Part shown: in pieces, positions 1 through 9,010 of the stretch
Numbering within the stretch: position 1 is the first letter of the stretch
Layout: every line of letters starts with the position of its first letter
Source of the DNA: DRKI01 sp011051875
GTDB lineage: Bacteria; Desulfobacterota; Desulfobulbia; Desulfobulbales; Desulfobulbaceae
Length of the DNA stretch: 64,000 bases
Assembly (NCBI GenBank): GCA_026990385.1
Contig: JALXDL010000031.1
Span: forward strand, 1 to 64,000
Reading direction: 5' to 3'
Translations under genes and position numbers: made by a program
Notes under the pieces: model-generated
The model's database searches: none
What the model was told of the DNA's origin: nothing
Seen by the model: only the letters and a program-made list of their open reading frames with translations

Positions 1-197
1 TCTTTGCCTCCCTGGATCTGGATTGGCATGACCATGTCGAACAGAACCCGGACCTCCTCCGGCCCACCGATATCACGCTTTCCCTGGCAAGTCCTGCCAG
101 GGCGGCCCGCCGGCTCGGCTGGCAGGCGCGTTCCTTCATGCCCGATGTCGCCCGCATGATGGTGGCCGCCTGCCGGCAGCAGATCCCTTCCTCCTGA
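1..197 (+). CDS. gmd: GDP-mannose 4,6-dehydratase, C-terminal fragment
   Basis: The window opens inside this gene; the reading frame begins at base 3 and ends at a TGA at 195-197, leaving 64 residues. They resemble the C-terminus of GDP-mannose 4,6-dehydratase: an RPTDI segment matches the family's RPAEV, followed by a P-A-R-A spacing and LGW, then a closing helix containing ARMMVAA. The enzyme converts GDP-D-mannose to GDP-4-keto-6-deoxymannose, the precursor of GDP-rhamnose, GDP-fucose and GDP-perosamine. It lies 12 bases upstream of wzm, so it probably supplies a sugar donor to this O-polysaccharide cluster. Another extended SDR is possible because the catalytic part is outside the window. 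Confidence 0.72.
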   Translation, partial: FASLDLDWHDHVEQNPDLLRPTDITLSLASPARAARRLGWQARSFMPDVARMMVAACRQQIPSS

Positions 198-209
198 CGG
201 GCCCGTTCC

Positions 210-1001
210 ATGGAACGATTACGGGCCCTCTGGCACTATCGCGGTTTTGTCATCTCCATGGTGGCGCGCGAATTCCGCAGCCGCTATCTTGGTTCCTTGC
301 TCGGCAGCCTCTGGTCGGTGCTCAATCCCCTGGCCATGATCTTCATCTACACCGTGATCTTCTCCCGTATCATGCGCGCCAAACTGCCCGGTATCGACGA
401 TTCCATGGCCTACGGCATGTATATCTGTTCCGGCCTCCTGCCCTGGACCTACTTCATCGAGTTGCTCAGCCGGTTTCCCAATATCTTTCTCGACCAGGCC
501 GCCCTGATCAAGAAGGTCAATTTTCCGCGTATCACCCTGCCGGTGATCGCCTTTCTCTCCTCGACCATCAATTTCCTGATCATCTTCAGCGTCTTCCTGG
601 GATTTCTGGCCCTGACCGGCCGTTTTCCCGGCTGGGTGGTCCTGGCCTTTATCCCGCTCCTGGTCATCCAGCAGCTCTTTGTCATCGGGCTGGGCATACT
701 GCTGGGCTCGGTCAATGTTTTTTTCCGTGACGTGGGCCAGTTCCTGAACGTGGTGCTGCAGTTCTGGTTCTGGTTTACGCCCATTGTCTACCCGGTGACC
801 ATCCTGCCGGAGCGGGCGCGCAGGCTCATCGAGCTTAATCCCCTGACCCCCCTGGTCCAGGCCTACCAGGAGATCATCCTCTATCACCAGTGGCCGCAGT
901 GGTCCCACTTTATTCCCCATGCCCTGGGTGCGCTCCTGGCCCTGGCCACCGGGTTCATGGTATTCAACAGGCTTTCGGGCGAAATGGTGGACGAACTGTG
1001 A
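210..1001 (+). CDS. wzm: ABC-2 type polysaccharide exporter permease (Wzm)
   Basis: 263 residues with about six membrane segments and a cytoplasmic N-terminal stretch, the typical length of Wzm/KpsM/TagG permeases. The N-terminal REFRSRYLGSLLG and WSVLNPLAM segments, and the FFRDVGQ followed by FWFTPIVYP near residue 180, are family hallmarks. Wzm forms the inner-membrane channel that exports undecaprenyl-linked O-polysaccharide, powered by Wzt. The stop overlaps the GTG start of the next gene by four bases, so the two are translationally coupled. The ATG at 210 gives the standard N-terminus. Confidence 0.93.
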   Translation: MERLRALWHYRGFVISMVAREFRSRYLGSLLGSLWSVLNPLAMIFIYTVIFSRIMRAKLPGIDDSMAYGMYICSGLLPWTYFIELLSRFPNIFLDQAALIKKVNFPRITLPVIAFLSSTINFLIIFSVFLGFLALTGRFPGWVVLAFIPLLVIQQLFVIGLGILLGSVNVFFRDVGQFLNVVLQFWFWFTPIVYPVTILPERARRLIELNPLTPLVQAYQEIILYHQWPQWSHFIPHALGALLALATGFMVFNRLSGEMVDEL

Positions 1002-2230
1002 GTGGTGAGATTGTAGCCCGCCACCTGGGCAAGAAGTACAAGCGTTATCCCAGCCGCTGGGCCCGGCTCGGGGAATGGCTCAGCGGTGGCCGCAGGATCC
1101 TGCACGAGGAACGGTGGGTGCTGCGCGATATCACATTTGAGGTGCAATCCGGCGAAGCAGTGGGTATTATCGGTCGCAACGGGGCCGGCAAGTCCACCCT
1201 GCTCAAGCTGCTGACCCGGACCAGCGTGCCCACCTGCGGCAGCATGGAGACGCGGGGCCGGCTTTCGGCCCTGCTCGAGCTGGGCATGGGCTCGCACATG
1301 GATTTCTCCGGCCGGGTCAACGCCAAGATGACCTGCCAGATGATGGGGCTCACCACCGAGGAGAGCCACGAACTGCTGCCGAGGATCGCCGAGTTCTCCG
1401 AGCTGGGCGACTACTTTGACCAGCCCATGCGGGTCTATTCCACCGGCATGCAGGTGCGGCTCGCCTTTTCCGCGGCCACGGCCGTTCGGCCGGAGATCCT
1501 GATCGTGGACGAGGCCCTGTCCGTGGGCGACGCCTACTTTCAGCACAAGTGCATCGAACGGATCCGCTCCTTCCGGGAACAGGGCACCACGCTGCTCTTT
1601 GTCTCCCACGATCCCGGCGCGGTCAAGTCCCTCTGCGAACGGGCCCTGCTCATCGAGGACGGCGTCATCCTCCAGGACGGGCCCAGCGACACGGTGCTGG
1701 ACTACTACAACGCCCGCATCGCCCGGGCCAGCTCCGAGGAGGAGATCCGGCAGCTGGAGGGGGAAGACGGCATCTCCACCCGTTCCGGCACCGGCAACGT
1801 GCGCATCGAGTCCGTGGAGATGGAGAACGGGGCAGGGGAGACGGCCCGGGCCTTCAGCGTGGGCGATGCGGCCGTGATCCGCTGCCGGGTCCGCTTCCAC
1901 CAGCCCATGGACAATCCCACGGTGGGTATCCTGGTCCGGGACCGGATGGGCGGCGATGTCTTTGGCATCAACTCGTTTCACCTGGGTGCGGCCACGCCGG
2001 CCTGCGCGCCGGGCGACACCCTGGAGGCCGCCTTTTCCCTGGTCCTCAACCTGGGGCCGGGCAATTACTCCCTCAGCGTGGCCGTGCATCCGGGTGACTC
2101 GCACCTGATCGAAAACTGCGACTGGTGGGACCGGTGCCTGGTCTTCCAGGTCGTGCCCGGCAGCGGCCCGTCCTTTGTCGGCCTGGCCTCCCTGCCTGCC
2201 GAAGTCGAGGTGAAAAAGGAAACATCATGA
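998..2230 (+). CDS. wzt: Polysaccharide ABC transporter ATP-binding protein (Wzt)
   Basis: 410 residues. The nucleotide-binding domain (about 1-240) has a Walker A GRNGAGKST, the degenerate signature YSTGMQVRLAFS typical of Wzt/TagH, and Walker B ILIVDEALSVGD. Residues about 275-410 look like the Wzt_C beta-sandwich that recognises the non-reducing end cap of the glycan in ABC-dependent O-antigen export. I chose GTG 998 rather than the in-frame upstream ATG at 890, because it overlaps the wzm stop as GTGA and gives the family N-terminus (SGEIVARHLGKKY). The next gene is a methyltransferase, consistent with a methyl cap read by Wzt_C; that link is inferred. Confidence 0.93.
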   Translation: MSGEIVARHLGKKYKRYPSRWARLGEWLSGGRRILHEERWVLRDITFEVQSGEAVGIIGRNGAGKSTLLKLLTRTSVPTCGSMETRGRLSALLELGMGSHMDFSGRVNAKMTCQMMGLTTEESHELLPRIAEFSELGDYFDQPMRVYSTGMQVRLAFSAATAVRPEILIVDEALSVGDAYFQHKCIERIRSFREQGTTLLFVSHDPGAVKSLCERALLIEDGVILQDGPSDTVLDYYNARIARASSEEEIRQLEGEDGISTRSGTGNVRIESVEMENGAGETARAFSVGDAAVIRCRVRFHQPMDNPTVGILVRDRMGGDVFGINSFHLGAATPACAPGDTLEAAFSLVLNLGPGNYSLSVAVHPGDSHLIENCDWWDRCLVFQVVPGSGPSFVGLASLPAEVEVKKETS

Positions 2231-3501
2231 TCGAATCGAACAATCCCAGGATCGATGTGGCCGAACTGCTGGCCCTGGTCCAGAAAGAGGTGGACCGGCA
2301 GCGGCAGAAGGTCGAGGCAGGCGGCGGCGAGGCTGCGGCGGCGCAGGAGGGCGAGACCAACAATCCCTACCAGTGGGCCCAGCTCTCCGCCACCCTGGAC
2401 GTGGCCCAGCAGAACGTGGATGCCGGTGCCCGGCTCTCCACTTTTCTCAACTACCGCCGCTCGGTGCGCTGGCTGGTGCGCGGGGTGGGCAGGGTGATCC
2501 TCTACTTCGGCCGGGTGATCACCGTGCCCCAGCGTGACTTCAACAGCGCCATTCTCCATGCCCTGCGCATCACCCTGAACGGGATCCGGGATATGAACCG
2601 GTTTGCGGACCAGACCGTGCGCCGGCTCGATGCCCGCCTGGAGGAGCAGGCCGGGCAGCTTGCGGAACTGGCCCGGCGCGACCGGGAAAAGGACCACCTG
2701 ATCGGCTATCTCAAGGCCAGCCTGGTCATGCAGGAGCGCCGCATCAGCCTGTTTCTGGACGAGGCCAGGCGCTGCCTGCCCGAGACCTTCAGCCAGGAGG
2801 AGCTGGGCGAATTTGTCCGTGAGAAAGGGCACCTGCTCGACTCCCTCTATGTCACCTTTGAAGACAAGTTCCGTGGCACGCGCGGGGAGATCCGCGAGCG
2901 GCTGCGCGTCTACCTGGATATCCTGCGTGCCGCCGGTGCCGGCAGCGAAGAGCAGCCGGTGCTGGATATCGGCTGCGGCCGGGGCGAGTGGCTGGAGCTG
3001 CTGCGTGACGAGGGGCTGGCCGGTCGTGGCGTGGACCTTAACGATACCCTGGCCCACCAGTGCCGCGAACGGGGCCTGGCCGTGGAGACCGGCGACGCCA
3101 TCGCCCACCTGCGCTCCCTGCCCGAGGCCAGCCTGGGCGCGGTCACCGGCTTCCATATCATCGAGCACCTGCCCATGGAGACGCAGCTGGAACTCTACGG
3201 CGAGGCGGTGCGGGTCCTGCGGCCGGGCGGCGTGGCCATCTTCGAGACCCCCAATCCGCAGAACCTCCTGGTCGGGGCCTGTAACTTCTATGCCGATCCC
3301 ACCCATAAACGGCCCCTCTACCCGGAGACCCAGAAGTTCTTCCTCGAGTACCGGGGGTTTTCGCGGGTGGAGCTGAAGTTCCTCCATCCGCACGAGCCCG
3401 GCGCCCGCCTGCCCGAAGACGAGGCGCCCGAGCTGGCGGCCCGGCTCAATGACCTGCTCGCCTGTGCCCGTGACTATGCGGTGATCGGCTACCGGCCATG
3501 A
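2227..3501 (+). CDS. Class I SAM-dependent methyltransferase
   Basis: 424 residues. The N-terminal ~200 residues are charged and helical, with a coiled-coil-like stretch around 120-165. The C-terminal half is a Rossmann methyltransferase: motif I VLDIGCGRGEWLELL, the acidic VDLN, then GFHIIEHLPM, LRPGGVAIFETPNP and a DPTHKRPLYP segment seen in glycan methyltransferases. It probably methylates a sugar of the exported chain, perhaps as a chain-terminating cap. The start ATG overlaps the wzt stop (ATGA) and its own stop overlaps the next gene the same way. The exact acceptor cannot be read from sequence. Confidence 0.85.
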   Translation: MIESNNPRIDVAELLALVQKEVDRQRQKVEAGGGEAAAAQEGETNNPYQWAQLSATLDVAQQNVDAGARLSTFLNYRRSVRWLVRGVGRVILYFGRVITVPQRDFNSAILHALRITLNGIRDMNRFADQTVRRLDARLEEQAGQLAELARRDREKDHLIGYLKASLVMQERRISLFLDEARRCLPETFSQEELGEFVREKGHLLDSLYVTFEDKFRGTRGEIRERLRVYLDILRAAGAGSEEQPVLDIGCGRGEWLELLRDEGLAGRGVDLNDTLAHQCRERGLAVETGDAIAHLRSLPEASLGAVTGFHIIEHLPMETQLELYGEAVRVLRPGGVAIFETPNPQNLLVGACNFYADPTHKRPLYPETQKFFLEYRGFSRVELKFLHPHEPGARLPEDEAPELAARLNDLLACARDYAVIGYRP

Positions 3502-5837
3502 ACAGACGGGTCGCCATCGTCACATCCTGGTTCGGCCGCGACCTGAAGGGCGGCGCCGAGCAGCTCGCCTGGCAGGTGGCCACCCGGCTGGCGGCCCGCG
3601 GCCACGAGGTGGAGGTGCTCACCACCTGCTGCCGCTCCTTTCTCGACGACTGGTCCGTGAACCACCTTGCGCCGGGCGAGTCCGAGGAGGAGGGCGTCCT
3701 GGTCCGTCGTTTTCCCGTGGACCGCAGGCGGGACGGCGAGTTTGCCGCGGCCAACAACTTCGTGCTTTCCATTCCCCGCAGCAGCCTCCTGCCCGGGGTC
3801 AGTCCCTTTACCTGCGGCACCGGCGACACCTTTGTCTACGAGAATATCAAGTCGGCCCGCCTGCTCAGGTACCTGCGCAGAAACAAGACATCCTACCACG
3901 CCTTCATCTTCCTGCCCTATCTGTACGGCCCCATCCTGAACGGCCTGCCCCTGGTGGCGGAGCGGGCCTGGCTGCAGCCCTGCCTGCACGACGAGGCCTA
4001 TGCCTACCTGCCCCGGGTGGAGGAGCTCTTCCGCATGGCCCGCGGCATCCTCTACAACTCGGACGGCGAGGCGCAGCTGGCCAGGCGGTTGTACGGACCC
4101 GGTATCGCGGCCAGGGAGGTGGTGGTCGGCGTCGGGGTCGAGAGCGTCGGCGGCGGCCACCGGGTGGACCGGGTGGGACCGCTGCGCATGGGCCGGGACC
4201 GGTTCATCCTCTGCCTGGGCCGCCGCGACGTGCACAAGAACACGCTCTTTCTCGCCCGCGCCTTTGCCGCCTTTCGCAGGAATCATCCCGGCGCCGACCT
4301 GAAGCTGGCCCTGGCCGGACCGGGTGAGGAGAAGTACAGCGACGCCGCTGCCGGCGTCATTGATCTCGGCCTGGTCTCGGAGGAGGAAAAAGAGGCCCTG
4401 CTCAGCCACTGCCTGGCCCTGTTTCATCCCAGCGAGAACGAATCCTATTCGCGGGTGATCATGGAGGCCTGGTTCCATGACCGGCCCGTTGCCGCGCACC
4501 GGCGCTGCCTGGCCACGGCCATTGCCGTGTCCCGGGCCGGGGGCGGCTGGCTGGCCGACGGCGAGAGCGAGTGGGTGGAGTTGCTGGCCCGGGTCAGCGA
4601 CCTGCCGGAGAGCGAGCTCCTGGCCCTGGGCCGGCGTGGCAGGGAGTATGCCCGGCGCTACGCGGTCTGGGACCGGGTCATTGACCGTTACGAGGAGGTG
4701 CTGGGACTTACGGGAGAGGAGAAGCCGCGTATCACTGTCCGGACCGGGCTTGCGGCCGTGCACCAGCTCCTGCCGGGTTTCGCCTTTGGTGACGCCATCT
4801 CCAACCAGGCCATGCTGATCCGTGACTTCCTGCGCAGCCAGGGGCTGCGGTCGACGATCTTCACCGAGACCATCGACCCCTCCATGACCCGGGAAGGGGA
4901 GCTGTTCAACGGCGGCAAAAAGATCAGGCCGGACCATGGCCTCATCTACCACCACTCCATCGGCTCCGGCCTGATGCCCTTTCTGCGGGGTTTCAAGGGG
5001 CCGCGCTGCCTGGTCTACCACAACATCACGCCGCCCGAGCTGGTCCGGGACCACAGCCCGGAGCTGGCAGAACAACTGCAGCAGGGCCTGGATGACCTGC
5101 CGGAACTGGCCCGCCTCTTCCCGGTCTCGGCCGGCGTGTCCCGCTTCAATGCCCGGGAACTGGAGGAGCACGGGTTCCAGCAGCCCGAGATCATGCCCAT
5201 CTGCGTGGATCCGGCCAAGTGGAACATCCCGGCGGCAACACCGGTGATGTTCGAGCTCCAGGACGGCCGCACCAATATCCTCTTTGTCGGCCGGGTGGTG
5301 GCCAACAAGTGCCAGCACGACCTGATCCGCGCCTTTGGACTGCTGCGCAGGTTCGATCCCTCGGCCCGCCTGCTCCTGGTGGGCGGTTACGACGAGCGCG
5401 AGGCCTACTACCAGGACCTGTTCCGCCTCATCGACGAGCTGGGCCTGCGCGGCGACGTCTTCTTTGCCGGCAAGGTGGATGATTCCTACCTGCACGCCTA
5501 CTACCGCACCGCCCATCTCTACTGGTCCATGAGCGAGCACGAGGGGTTCGGCGTGCCGTTTATCGAGGCCATGTGGTTCGATATCCCGGTGCTGGCGTAC
5601 CGCAGCTCGGCCGTGCCCGAGACCCTGGGCGAGGGCGGCCTCCTGTTTACGGACAAGGGCGACCTGGAGCAGGTGGCGGCCCTGGCCCACCTGCTGGTGC
5701 GGGAACAGGACCTGCGCGACCGGGTGCTCGCGGCCCAGCAGCAGCGGCGTCTCGACTTTCTGCCTGAAAACGTGCTGCCGGTGCTGGGCCGTCTGCTGCA
5801 GAAGATGGAAGCCATGTCCCGGACCAAGCCGTCATGA
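3498..5837 (+). CDS. Tandem (two-domain) GT4-type glycosyltransferase
   Basis: 779 residues holding two complete GT-B glycosyltransferases. Domain one (about 1-400) starts with a GGAEQ glycine loop and has FILCLGRRDVHKN and ENESYSRVIMEAW, the latter a variant of the E-x7-E donor motif. Domain two (about 415-775) starts with HQLLPGFAFGDAISNQ and has ILFVGRVVANK and EHEGFGVPFIEAMW, a canonical E-x7-E motif. Two-domain GT4 proteins of this sort extend O-polysaccharide backbones with alternating linkages. It sits directly after wzm, wzt and the methyltransferase, so it is the likely chain-elongating enzyme. Sugar specificity is unknown; the gmd upstream makes a mannose-derived sugar plausible. 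Confidence 0.88.
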   Translation: MNRRVAIVTSWFGRDLKGGAEQLAWQVATRLAARGHEVEVLTTCCRSFLDDWSVNHLAPGESEEEGVLVRRFPVDRRRDGEFAAANNFVLSIPRSSLLPGVSPFTCGTGDTFVYENIKSARLLRYLRRNKTSYHAFIFLPYLYGPILNGLPLVAERAWLQPCLHDEAYAYLPRVEELFRMARGILYNSDGEAQLARRLYGPGIAAREVVVGVGVESVGGGHRVDRVGPLRMGRDRFILCLGRRDVHKNTLFLARAFAAFRRNHPGADLKLALAGPGEEKYSDAAAGVIDLGLVSEEEKEALLSHCLALFHPSENESYSRVIMEAWFHDRPVAAHRRCLATAIAVSRAGGGWLADGESEWVELLARVSDLPESELLALGRRGREYARRYAVWDRVIDRYEEVLGLTGEEKPRITVRTGLAAVHQLLPGFAFGDAISNQAMLIRDFLRSQGLRSTIFTETIDPSMTREGELFNGGKKIRPDHGLIYHHSIGSGLMPFLRGFKGPRCLVYHNITPPELVRDHSPELAEQLQQGLDDLPELARLFPVSAGVSRFNARELEEHGFQQPEIMPICVDPAKWNIPAATPVMFELQDGRTNILFVGRVVANKCQHDLIRAFGLLRRFDPSARLLLVGGYDEREAYYQDLFRLIDELGLRGDVFFAGKVDDSYLHAYYRTAHLYWSMSEHEGFGVPFIEAMWFDIPVLAYRSSAVPETLGEGGLLFTDKGDLEQVAALAHLLVREQDLRDRVLAAQQQRRLDFLPENVLPVLGRLLQKMEAMSRTKPS

Positions 5838-8800
5838 GCAGGAAACTGTTCGAGGATCTTGCCGTTGTTCTCCTGATGTGCGGCGTGGCCGTGGCCGCGT
5901 CCTGGCCGCTGCTGGACCACTTTTTTGCGGCCATTCCCTGCCAGACCACGGCCGGACGCCTCTACCTGGACCGTCCCGGCGATTCCCTCCAGCTGTACTA
6001 CTGGTTCTGGCTCCTGCGCGACAATCTGTTCGGCGCCTCGGGGCTGATGCGGAACCCCTACGAGTTCAACATGACGGCCGCCTCGCCACCTGACGGCCTC
6101 TACATGTATCCCCTGTATTTTCTCTACCTGCTCTTCACCTTCCTGGGGGATATCGGCGCCTACAACGCCCTGGTCCTGGCCTCCTATGTCCTGACCGGCT
6201 TTTTTACCTATCTCCTGGTGCGCGAGGTTACCGACAGCCGTGCCGGGGCCCTGCTGGCGGCACTGCTCTATACCCTGGTGCCCCTGCGGATCATCAACCT
6301 GCTGGGCGGTCACCTCAACGGCTTCATCTATTACCTGATCCCGGCCATTCTCTTCTTCCTCGAGAGGAGCGTGCGGCGTTGCAGCTTCGGCGCGGCCATC
6401 CTCTGCGGCCTCTGCATCTTCTGGCTCTCCCTGCTGGAGGTCCACCTGATCTACTACATGTGCGTCCTGCTGGCCGTCTATATTCCGCTCCGCCTCCTCT
6501 ATACCATCGAGCCCGCCGCCGGCAGCGGCCTGCTGTCCATCGACCGGCCCCTGCCCGGTGCTTGCGACCAGCGGATGTGGCTGCCGCTGCTCTTGATCTG
6601 GCTCTCCGGCATCGGGTTGACCGTCATCTACCAGGTGGTGGTGAGCAGGCAGTTCTTTCAGCCCTTTTTTTCATCCGACTTCTGGGTGATCCTGGGGCTC
6701 TATCCGCTGCTCTTTTTTTCGGCCCTCCTTGTGCTCGTCGACTTGGCGGCCAGGCTGACCGGCCAGGGACTGCGGGCGACACTCTGGTTTTTCGGCATTG
6801 CCCTGTCCCCCCTGTCCCTGCTGCCCCTCTATGGCCTGAACAGGTTCCTGCACCTGGATATCCGCGTGGCCCTGCCTACGTTCTGCGGCATGGTCCTGCT
6901 CCTGGCGTCGGGAACCACACGTTTCGCGTGGCGACGCTACCTGGGCCGGGCCGGGCTGCGACGACCGGCGGCTCTCTTTTCCCGGTCCTGGCTGCGGCCG
7001 CTGCTGCCCGTGGCCCTGGGGCTGCTCCTGGCCGTGGCCTGGGTGCTGCTGGTGAAGAAGGTCTTCTTTGCCGGTTCCATCGCCCACGGTGGGCGCACCA
7101 TCCAGGATGTCAAGCTCTACAGTCCCCATCTTGCCGATCTCTATACCCGGGGCGCTGACGTCTACCTGGGCCTTGTGCCCCTGTTCCTGGTCCTCTACAT
7201 GCTGGTGGTCCTCGTACGCCAGTTCATGGCACGCGAAACGCTCTACAGCCGGCTGCAGCTCAGTATCGCCACCCTGTTCGCCTTCATCTTCCTGCTGGCC
7301 TTCATCCTGGGCGCCGGACTCTCTTTTGGCTATAGCTCTCTTTATATCCCATTTTTCAATTATTTTCCCTTTTTCAACTATCCCCGGGTTCCGGACCGGA
7401 TCATGACCATCGCTTTCCTGGCCGGCGCTGTCCTGGCCGGGTTCGCGGTGCGCGACATCCTGCTCCGGTTCCGGGAAGAGGGTGCGCGCAGAATCATCCC
7501 CTATGGTTTCATCCTTCTGCTGGCCGTCCTGAGCTGGTACGACTTCGGGGCGCAGAAGCCGGTAGCCCTGACCAACCTGGACCGGGGCCAGAGCATCTAT
7601 GACTACGTGCAGAAAAACATCGGCGGCAAGCTGCTCCTCGAGCTGCCGCTCTGGCCCGGTGATTCGCACCAGTCCTCGCTCTACGAGTATAACATCACCC
7701 GGGACCGCATCCGGCGGGTCAACGGCTACACCCCCATCGTCACCAAGGAGTACATCGACAGGGTCTACAAGCCGCTCTCCACCCTCAACCGCGGCTTCCT
7801 CGACCGGGCCCAGTACGAGCTGCTCCGCAGGATGGGGGTTCGTTTCATCACGGTTCATGACGATCCCGGCGTCTTTCCGGCCAAGGTGAGCCCCTATCCG
7901 CCCCTGGTTACGATCAGGCACCTGATGAGTTCACCCTTCCTGGAGTACATTCCCCTGCGCAACATGATCCGGCTGCCGGGCCTGGTCCGGGAGAACAGAA
8001 AACTCTACCTTTTCCGGGTCAAGGAGCGGGTGACGGCCGTCAGCCATGCGGAAGAGAAGGCCACCTGCCGCTATTTCATCCCGGACATCTTTCCGGCCAG
8101 CCATCTCTCGCACGTGGTCGGCCGCCTGGTGCAGGACCCGGCCATCGGGGTGGAAGTGCTCAAGGCCAGTCCGGACCAGGACCGGCCCCATTTTCTCAAC
8201 TACGGTCCCTACGTGGAGCTGCCGCCGGGAAAATACCAGGTCTATTTCGAGCTGCGCAGCGACCGGGCAGGCCGTGATATCCCGGTGGCCCGCTTGGAGG
8301 TGGCCAGCTACGTGGGCCACGAGAAGCAGAAGATCCTGCGCACGCGGCAGATCAGGGGCAGCGATTTCTCCGGGCCCGGCTACCAGGCCTTTACCCTGGA
8401 ATTTTCCCTTGACCGGCTGCAGCGGATGGAGTTCAGGACCTGGTACGAGGGCAACGGATCCCTGTGGCTGGAGAAGGTGGTGGTCACCTGTGCGGACCAG
8501 GACCGCTTCGATACCCTGCTGGAGGCGGAAAGCCTGCTCGGAGACACCGGCCTCCTGGTCGATGACAGGGCGGCGTCCGGGGGCAGGGCCGTGCTGGGCA
8601 GTGTCCTGCGCGACCCGGCCGGCCGGCTGGTCTATGGTCCCTATCGCAAGTATCCGGCCGGGTGCTACCGGGTTCTCTTTTACCTGCGCGCCGACCAGGC
8701 CGGCCTTCCCGTGAGCGGCGACCCGGTGGTGGCCGAACTCAGCGTCACCACCGATAATGGACGCACCGTCCTGGCCCGCAAACCGGTTCTGCTGCAGGCG

Positions 8801-9010
8801 GTGGAGGGAGCGTACCGGGCCGTGGGCCTGGACATGGCCCTGGAGCGGGACAACGAGGTGAGCTTCAATGTACGCTTTGAGCGCAGGGCCGATATCCTGG
8901 TGGACCGGATCGAGATAGAGGGCTCCTCCTGCATGAAGGGGATGCCTGTCCCAGCCCTTTTTCTCCTGCGAGGCGATCATGGAACGAGATCTGGAAAAAC
9001 TGGCAAGTAA
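5834..9010 (+). CDS. Large GT-C-like integral membrane protein with two C-terminal beta-sandwich repeats
   Basis: 1058 residues. The first ~570 contain about 13 membrane segments in the GT-C/YfhO-like style, with an acidic first periplasmic loop (DRPGDSLQLYYWFWLL). A soluble periplasmic part follows, then two related beta-sandwich-like units at about 758-890 and 895-1045, each carrying YGPY...(P/A)G.Y near its start and an aromatic- or leucine-rich (L/V)(E/D)(K/R) strand near its end. Proteins of this fold usually transfer a sugar from a polyprenyl-phosphate donor on the periplasmic face; here that is inferred from topology. The start overlaps the previous gene (ATGA). It overlaps glpD downstream by 32 bases. 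Function is otherwise unknown. Confidence 0.7.
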   Translation: MSRKLFEDLAVVLLMCGVAVAASWPLLDHFFAAIPCQTTAGRLYLDRPGDSLQLYYWFWLLRDNLFGASGLMRNPYEFNMTAASPPDGLYMYPLYFLYLLFTFLGDIGAYNALVLASYVLTGFFTYLLVREVTDSRAGALLAALLYTLVPLRIINLLGGHLNGFIYYLIPAILFFLERSVRRCSFGAAILCGLCIFWLSLLEVHLIYYMCVLLAVYIPLRLLYTIEPAAGSGLLSIDRPLPGACDQRMWLPLLLIWLSGIGLTVIYQVVVSRQFFQPFFSSDFWVILGLYPLLFFSALLVLVDLAARLTGQGLRATLWFFGIALSPLSLLPLYGLNRFLHLDIRVALPTFCGMVLLLASGTTRFAWRRYLGRAGLRRPAALFSRSWLRPLLPVALGLLLAVAWVLLVKKVFFAGSIAHGGRTIQDVKLYSPHLADLYTRGADVYLGLVPLFLVLYMLVVLVRQFMARETLYSRLQLSIATLFAFIFLLAFILGAGLSFGYSSLYIPFFNYFPFFNYPRVPDRIMTIAFLAGAVLAGFAVRDILLRFREEGARRIIPYGFILLLAVLSWYDFGAQKPVALTNLDRGQSIYDYVQKNIGGKLLLELPLWPGDSHQSSLYEYNITRDRIRRVNGYTPIVTKEYIDRVYKPLSTLNRGFLDRAQYELLRRMGVRFITVHDDPGVFPAKVSPYPPLVTIRHLMSSPFLEYIPLRNMIRLPGLVRENRKLYLFRVKERVTAVSHAEEKATCRYFIPDIFPASHLSHVVGRLVQDPAIGVEVLKASPDQDRPHFLNYGPYVELPPGKYQVYFELRSDRAGRDIPVARLEVASYVGHEKQKILRTRQIRGSDFSGPGYQAFTLEFSLDRLQRMEFRTWYEGNGSLWLEKVVVTCADQDRFDTLLEAESLLGDTGLLVDDRAASGGRAVLGSVLRDPAGRLVYGPYRKYPAGCYRVLFYLRADQAGLPVSGDPVVAELSVTTDNGRTVLARKPVLLQAVEGAYRAVGLDMALERDNEVSFNVRFERRADILVDRIEIEGSSCMKGMPVPALFLLRGDHGTRSGKTGK

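Noticed and set aside
3489..5690. Open frame of 733 codons on the - strand
   Set aside because: Antisense to the clearly recognisable double GT4 gene; low-complexity translation without motifs.
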